From Ilyonectria destructans (lineage: Eukaryota; Ascomycota; Sordariomycetes; Hypocreales; Nectriaceae): DNA of 64,000 nt. How positions within the stretch are numbered: the first letter of the stretch is position 1; every line of letters starts with the position of its first letter. A program made the translations under genes and the position numbers. The stretch covers positions 5,022,001 through 5,086,000 of the forward strand of contig JAHEWK010000002.1 of the NCBI GenBank assembly GCA_020740775.1, read 5' to 3'. Below, piece by piece: positions 58,086 to 64,000 of this stretch. Under the pieces are notes generated by a model. The model did not search any database, was not told the DNA's origin, and saw only the letters and a list, made by a program, of their open reading frames with translations.

Positions 58086-61000
58086 TAGACACTTATTGAA
58101 TACCATCCATATCTCCAATGCGAGCCGTAGTAATGAGTAGAAGATCAGCTCTTAATCAATTATCAGTATAAATATTTCTGCTGACTTCTTCAAAAGCTAT
58201 CAAGGGGTTGTGCTGGAACCTTGATCAAACATCGTCGCAACCCAGAAATCCTCTGAGAGTAGTGTTTCGAGTCTATGTTCTACAGGGTCGTTTCGAGCGG
58301 CCCCAAAACATGTCAGGCCATAGGGATTTAATAATTATCAATCAAGTATAGAAACTTTCCGTGTTCTCAATACTGAGTGCGGAGACATGACCAGTGTTGC
58401 TCTATTACGTTGAGAATTCCCCTGACTGGGCAGGATATTTCCAGAAGTACCCCAGGGCAAGTTATCAAGGGATGATGGACTCAGCCCGACTTCCATGACT
58501 CAGGATATCGAAGATTACCTGCCACAGCTAAGTAACGAGATCGTGAGAATAGTTGTGGTAGCCGGTGACCAAAGGCACAGAGATTGTCCAATTATACACA
58601 CAATGAAGACCACAAATGTTTCTTTTGGACACTTGGTCGGGATAGCACAGTTGCGCAACAATGGCTTTCATGTGAAACTGATCGCCTTAGAAAAAGCACA
58701 TAGACTACAAACGTTCTTGGCGGGCAACATGGATAAGTGTTGGTACCAATGTGATTGATGCATCTCGTAACTCTACAATACGACGAATACCAAGATATCA
58801 AAATGATTTTTTGGTTCTTTTTCTTTACAGGTCCGCAATTGTGTAATGTGAACCTGGTTTTCTTCTGAAGGTAGAGAAACAAACAATTGCAAATTTATTT
58901 AGCTTGCCACTGCCAGACTGAGATCAAGTTTGAGACTGTTTGCTATTTTGGGACGTTATTCTAAAGAAATCTAAGACATATATTCATAAGATGACCCATG
59001 GAAACCACCATGACACTGGCCATCAGCTATATTAAAATTTGAACGTCAGGAAGAGATCTCGCGAGCTTGACTCAAGGGTACGAGTTTGGAGTCTCGGGCG
59101 AACACGCGTATGGAAAATAGGCCTAGAACGATGAGGGCTAAATTAACCGTACAACTAAGATTTCTGTGCTTTCTCCAACTACAATGCCTATTATCCCATG
59201 TGAAGCCAAGACGTTCCATTCCATTTTCTTTCAACTTTGCTCAATATCACCAGATAGATTAAGGCCATGCAGTCATTGCAAATGATAGTGGCGCATATAT
59301 AGTTCTACACCCGGTACCAGAAGATGCAGTAACTCATGCAGTAAGGGCGTTCCATTTTGTCAAGTAACAATATGATCAAGCTTCAACCGTTTAAGGTTTA
59401 GTTTCTGCATCACATCCTCCACTACGTACAATGAAGTCATCTTGAGCGCTGACAGTTGCTTTGCAGATTGCCCAAGCTAGTGGCCAGGTGTGGCTCGCCA
59501 GTCCCTATCTCCCAGTCCCTCTCAACAGCGTTGGCGGGCGCCTTCGACATCAGTTGCGGGCAAAGAGATGCCACCGACGAAGCTTTTGATAACAGAATTT
59601 GCAGAGATCCAATGGATGCAACTCGGTCAAGATGGTGGGAACACCACCAGCGACAGCGTCACACCGAGGCGAATGCAAGAACAAGCTGGCGATGCAGCGA
59701 TCTACGGCAGATGATTATCAGCGCATCAGCCCTGCCAGGTCAGGCCCGGCAACTGAGTGGGTACGGCGTAAAACGGGACATCTCGGCGAGCCAGTCATAT
59801 GCAATCTTTGATGCCCGACGCGATTCCGTGCCATTTCGGTCGCCGGAGGATATCTCGCAGATCCGGGGCCCGCCGTCGACAACTACCGTCTCCACGCCTT
59901 CGAGGCATTGCTAGTCTCAGAGCAAGAATGGCGTGAAGACGGCGGGGCGTTACGATAGGATCCACTAACAGGGCGACAACTGATGCGGCCGCGTGCGATA
60001 CGAGAATCTGTCTCAGGTACAATGGAGGAGCGAACGGACACAACCATCTCGATACTACCATGTCCCTGAAATGAAAATGCAAAATACGAGCCTCCATTTG
60101 CCGTCGGCCTCAAGCCGGAGCCGGGACCCGGGCTTGCAGATATCGACTGACGCTCATCATACGTTTCTCACCAGCTTTGTCGCCGAGTGATTGCTACGCT
60201 AGCCGATTAACGTTGCGCCCGAAGATCAACACAAGCTGACCAGCTGCAGCCTTAGCTGACGAGGGCCCACAGCTCACCGTTGTGGCTCTTGTTGCCCCAT
60301 CTTGGGTACGACGAGGCAACACGGCATTTCAATCCAGGATCGACCTGGCACAGCGACCTGGTCAGTGTGAGCGAGGTCCACCAGCTTATTCCACCAGCTT
60401 ATTCCCCCGCATGGTACGGAGTACTGTCGATCCTGATAACTCAGTTTGATTGACTATTTCCCCGGTCAAATGAAAGCAGTCCAAGTAGCTGTTCATCTTA
60501 TCGGCGTGGGTGAAGATGAAGCCAGCCAGCCACATCACCCGGCCTATGATGCGCAATGACATTGGCTCGGATAAGTGGATGACGTCGATCCCAATCTGAC
60601 AGCCTCAAGGCCTCACCTCACGTTCCTGGCATTCTTCGACTGCCGCCTGCCGTCAGCCGTAGCTGTGATTCTCACTCGCCCACCCAGATAGCCGAGCATC
60701 CGCCAAGCGCTGACCGGGAGCAGCTAAATCACTTCCGATGCGGGACAGTGGAGAGCGCCAGGAACTTGACCTGCGCGGGGTGAGAGCGACGATTACAATC
60801 CACCACCGAGCAGCTTCGTATTGAGCTGCGAGGCCGGGGCCACGGGGAGGCGGAGGTATACGCATCATCGTCATCTGGAGGGTGTTGTCGTGACTGTGGC
60901 TCGGCCAGCGGTTTCCCACCATGACGCGCTATTGATGTTTGGTTGGCATGGCAGGTTTGAATCGGAAGTACGGCTCGCTAGGGACATTGACAACGTCGAG

Positions 61001-61290
61001 ACTCTGCTCGTGGTGACGAAGGTGGGTGATGTTTATAGTCTCTATTCCGAGTATTGCTATTCTCAGTTCTATTCTCAGTAGCTGCCGGTGCGTCACATCG
61101 CCCCAACAATCCCCCAACAGTTGTATCTAGAGTCTCACCCGCATCGCTGAGGTACCATGGGATTCTGATCGCACTGTTGAGGCTTCGGCAATTTGCCATT
61201 CCGGACCTGTCACGCCGATCGCTCCGCTTCCTCTCGGCGGTGTCTGTGCATTCTCTCAGTGCCATTTCCGTTGATTTCAACATGACTGCC
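58086..61290. other. 3.2-kb spacer without a supported gene
   Basis: Several open frames overlap on both strands at 59450-60100 and 60650-61320, but none has a domain, signal peptide or splice structure I can defend. It may contain decayed or unusual genes not recognisable by eye. Confidence 0.35.
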
Positions 61291-62300
61291 CTATTGATTG
61301 ACCTTGATGCCTTGATTCAGTAGTCCAAATTGCGTAATCCCGCCGCTCCCGTCGCTCCCGATGACACCCTCTTGATATTCCATTGCGGGGCTTTCGATTT
61401 GGCTCATTAGCTGGGTGATCATGTCTGCAATCTTATTCGACACCTCCGTCGATCGTGGGATATCATGGCCGCCTCCGTGGTCATACTCCAACCTATCCTC
61501 GCAGAACTCAGCCAGCTGAATGCCTGCCGGCCATCTGGGGTCCTTGGAGCCGTAGATGTGCACCGTAGGGATACTAATGCGCGCGCTCTTTGGAAACCTG
61601 GTGAAGTCGAGGCCAAAGACATCGCTCAGCTCCGGCCTAGCCTTCGGATCGTGCATGAGATCGCCCTTTCCGGTGTCCCAGAGGCCGACGCCTCGCTTGA
61701 TCAGCTTCACGTTTGCCGCCAGCTCATTCAGTCGCCCGGCCGTTCCATTCAACAATTCGCCGGTGCGTTTGTTGATTTCGTGCGCGCGCGATGGTACCTC
61801 AAGCCCTATAGATTCAAGCACCGGCAGAGGTACGCCGCCACAGATGAAGATGGCGGCCCGAAAGGGCAATGGCTCATCGGACTTGTGGCCGTTCGTTGGC
61901 GCCGTGGCTGCGTCCACCGCGCGATACAGCGCCATGCTTGCTGCCAGCGAACATCCCTGTGAGAAGCAGCAGACAGCGTCGTATCCGCCTTGCTCACGCG
62001 CGTAGTCCGCTACCCATGAGTGGGATGCCCGGATGGCCTGGGAGGTTGGCTGCGGCCACCATGTGTACGTGTCGCTTTTGTAGATGGCGTCAATACCTGG
62101 GGCTCCGCGGCTGGGAAACGGAGCGTCGACAAAGTCGAAAATGAAGCTGCTGTCGAGCTTTGCACGGAAAGCAGCTGCGTTTGACTGTTAGCCAAGAACA
62201 TGCGGTGCAATCGGGCTGTCAGCTCCTTGCACTTACCGGTCTGGGATTTGAAGATGGCCGCGCTTGTGCCGTGCCCGTGAAGGCATAATATCTTGGGCAT
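61291..62300 (-). CDS. FSH-family serine hydrolase (LovG-like)
   Basis: Two exons on the minus strand, 62237-62300 and 61291-62174, with a 62-bp intron; 315 residues. The start is MPKILCLHGHGTSAAIF, the usual FSH1-type beginning. The nucleophile elbow is CCFSQGCSLAA (GxSxG-like, Ser in FSQG), the Asp lies in HIYGSKDPRW and the His in GGGHDIP, giving a Ser-Asp-His triad of an alpha/beta hydrolase. The family (PF03959) includes LovG, the thioesterase that releases the lovastatin nonaketide, and other hydrolases in polyketide clusters. A residue segment of about 40 between the nucleophile and the Asp is longer than in the smallest members. It stands next to the AflR-type regulator, so a cluster role is plausible. 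Confidence 0.9.
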
Positions 62301-63139
62301 GATGAATCCAGCAATTACTATCCGTGGACTTTTTTTATGCCGTGGCAGAATGAACCCTGTAGCTGTAACGCACAATTGCCCGTTCTGTGTAATTGTTGAG
62401 AGTTAGAGCTTACTACGTAGAGCTTACTACGGGTCAGGGCAACTTTTATTATGAATAGTAGTAGTGAGTCCAAGCAGAAATTACTCCGACTCAAAGCATA
62501 TTTGCAGCTAATCTGCTTATGAACCCAACATTCTCCCAACACCATTCGGGCACCGAAATTCGGGGCCAACAAACTTCCTTCGGGAGTGAGAATGCGTGCC
62601 CATATCGATGGGATGTCCGCTTCTTACATTCTGGATGTAAGACGGTCACCCCGGCCTTAGCAATCGCACATGTTCGGTCGGATCCCGAGGCATACGTGGA
62701 GGCTCAGCCACGGGGAATGATCCTGGTGTGCATCCTCCGCAGTGAGCTCGCGCCCCCTGTAATATAGCGTTTAGGTTCAATATAGACCGTCGATCAATAC
62801 CGATTGAATCGCGGTGGACGTATTGTAGGGACCCCGGGCCTCGGGCTTCAGAGCTCCCTATACTACCCTAACACAACCAAGACGTTACCGGCTCACGATG
62901 CCTTCCGAGGTAGGTATAAGAATGTTGATTGTCGCCATCAAATTCATTCCAGTACGCGATGGGATTAATTCGAAGCGCCAAAAATAGCGACAGTTTGCGG
63001 CAGATGAGCTTACGAACCGGGAGACGCGTCAGTTGACGTTTAGCACTGAAGGATACAGTGGAAAATGAATACGAGGCGGAGGTGAAGATGCAACCAGTAG
63101 CACATACGGGAGGAAAGGCATCCTAGGTCTATGCTCTAT
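62301..63139. other. Intergenic
   Basis: No supported gene. A short tandem duplication (AGAGCTTACTACG twice) lies near 62405-62432. Confidence 0.35.
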
Positions 63140-64000
63140 TCATGTGTTGAGCTCCCTCAACTTTAACCTCATCATATTGGCTATCCGTGAATGCTCACCC
63201 CTCAGCCACGAATGTAAACTTTGATACAGTCTATCAATGCTGCCAAAATTGGATTCATCCGTCTGACACTGGCCACTTGAGGTCAGTGACGTAAACTGGT
63301 CAATCAGCCGGCCAGCTCTTCCCATCTCGCCCGACAGCAACTGGATCTTCAAGGCCGTCTGTATGCGAAGGTCGTCGACGTTGAATGTCCCAATGGCCAT
63401 TTTCGAAGGCGCAACAGCAAGCCCTGTCGTGTACGGCGCTGTCGCTGTCCCCTTTGTGCCGTCCATGCCGAGGGAGCAGTCCGGCCTGGCATGGCTCCAC
63501 GAAGCGCTCTGCGTAGAGCCAGCCGCCTGCTGGTACCAGAGCAGCACGCGGGAGATGATTGCCGCGTAGACAAACGCTAGGTTTGGCGATCGAGCACATG
63601 AGCAGGCCAGGAGGGGACCGAGTCGCTCGCTGGCCTCGGAATTAAGCCGTAGTACCTGGTCCAAGGGTACTTGATTGCCCATGGTGCTTGATGACGCGGC
63701 CGAGGGGATCTTGCTGGGATTGGGAAAGGAGAGATTTCGGAGGATATCGTAAGCTTCTCGCGGACAGTCGTGGCCGCTGATGCTCACAGGCGGCATTGGG
63801 GTTCGTCCTGAGCGTGAATATGTGTCAGATGGAGAGTGATGTGCCGTGGGTTGCGTGGTAGAAGCCTCTGTTGAAGGGCAACTCCCCCAGTCGGTCGAAT
63901 CTGGCGTGGGCAATATTCCCGGTTGAATGGGAGATAGGTGATGATTTCCAAAGTGATCCGTAAAAGCCCATTCCCCGAAATTGAGCGAAGGCGAGTTGGG
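63140..64000 (-). CDS. AflR-type (Zn2Cys6) regulator, N-terminus beyond the window
   Basis: The minus-strand frame is open from the right edge to its stop at 63140 (at least 286 residues). It fits the C-terminal AflR domain (PF08493): a CPREAYDILRNLSFPNPS helix, PLDQVLRLNSEASERLGPLL, CSCARSPNLAFVYAAIISRV followed by LLWYQQAA, then a FNVDDLRIQTALKIQLLSGE…GRLIDQFTSL helix pair. Members are pathway-specific activators of polyketide and related clusters, with the zinc cluster at the N-terminus, which here should lie just right of base 64000. Serine/proline-rich linker sequence fills 63700-63990. The target cluster is unknown. Confidence 0.88.
   Translation of the reverse strand, partial: PNSPSLNFGEWAFTDHFGNHHLSPIQPGILPTPDSTDWGSCPSTEASTTQPTAHHSPSDTYSRSGRTPMPPVSISGHDCPREAYDILRNLSFPNPSKIPSAASSSTMGNQVPLDQVLRLNSEASERLGPLLACSCARSPNLAFVYAAIISRVLLWYQQAAGSTQSASWSHARPDCSLGMDGTKGTATAPYTTGLAVAPSKMAIGTFNVDDLRIQTALKIQLLSGEMGRAGRLIDQFTSLTSSGQCQTDESNFGSIDRLYQSLHSWLRGEHSRIANMMRLKLRELNT

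Noticed and set aside
59456..60113. Overlapping frames on both strands, 60-150 codons
   Set aside because: No domain, no preferred strand and no splice signals that improve them; kept only as an unresolved spacer.

Overview
The window is nuclear DNA from a filamentous ascomycete (Pezizomycotina). The evidence is short GT-AG introns of about 46-68 bp, a HET-domain gene, a NACHT-WD40 receptor, Zn2Cys6 and AflR-type regulators, and a 13.5 kb extremely AT-rich block with the signature of repeat-induced point mutation (RIP). Species cannot be read from the sequence; Eurotiomycetes would fit but this is a guess.

Layout. 1-1657: 3' part of an aromatic-acid-exporter/BRE4-like membrane protein. 1967-2259: intact solo LTR with GAGGG target duplication. 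3337-12446: a RIP-destroyed Ty3/gypsy chromovirus with two 382-bp LTRs and a 5-bp target duplication, followed by more RIPed repeats up to about 16940 (a 0.55-kb-arm inverted repeat and a third LTR fragment). 17634-18254: broken E2 ubiquitin-conjugating gene. 18475-19839: secreted DNase-I-fold hydrolase with a jacalin-like tail. 21432-22242: rearranged copy of a dispersed repeat. 22650-24657 and 25499-30338: divergently transcribed HET gene and a large NLR whose N-terminus is a RelA/SpoT-like nucleotidyltransferase domain, followed by NACHT and 13 WD40 repeats. 30491-32777: an F-box gene split by an 814-bp insertion with a 15-bp target duplication. 34113-35865: Zn2Cys6 regulator whose zinc cluster seems to need a 3-nt microexon. 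36821-37603: metzincin. 39595-39739: tRNA-Arg(TCG) with a normal intron and a second 53-nt insertion in the T-loop. 41018-44342: complete paralogue of the first gene. 44881-47065: secreted Ser/Thr-rich protein and its broken tandem copy. 47853-49948: multi-pass glycoprotein. 51351-53849: GRDP-type glycine-rich protein. 57006-57422: DUF4267 membrane protein. 61291-62300 and 63140-64000: LovG-like FSH hydrolase and an AflR-type regulator, possibly the edge of a secondary-metabolite cluster lying to the right.

Most interesting. The HET/NLR pair looks like an allorecognition or immunity locus. The RelA/SpoT-like domain in the effector position of a fungal NLR suggests a nucleotide-based (alarmone-like or RNA-modifying) cell-death switch, comparable in logic to bacterial toxic alarmone synthetases. 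The T-arm-interrupted tRNA gene, the cleanly datable F-box disruption and the microexon in a zinc cluster are separate, easily tested observations. Introns and gene models below were inferred by eye from splice signals, frame and paralogue comparison; no database search was run.
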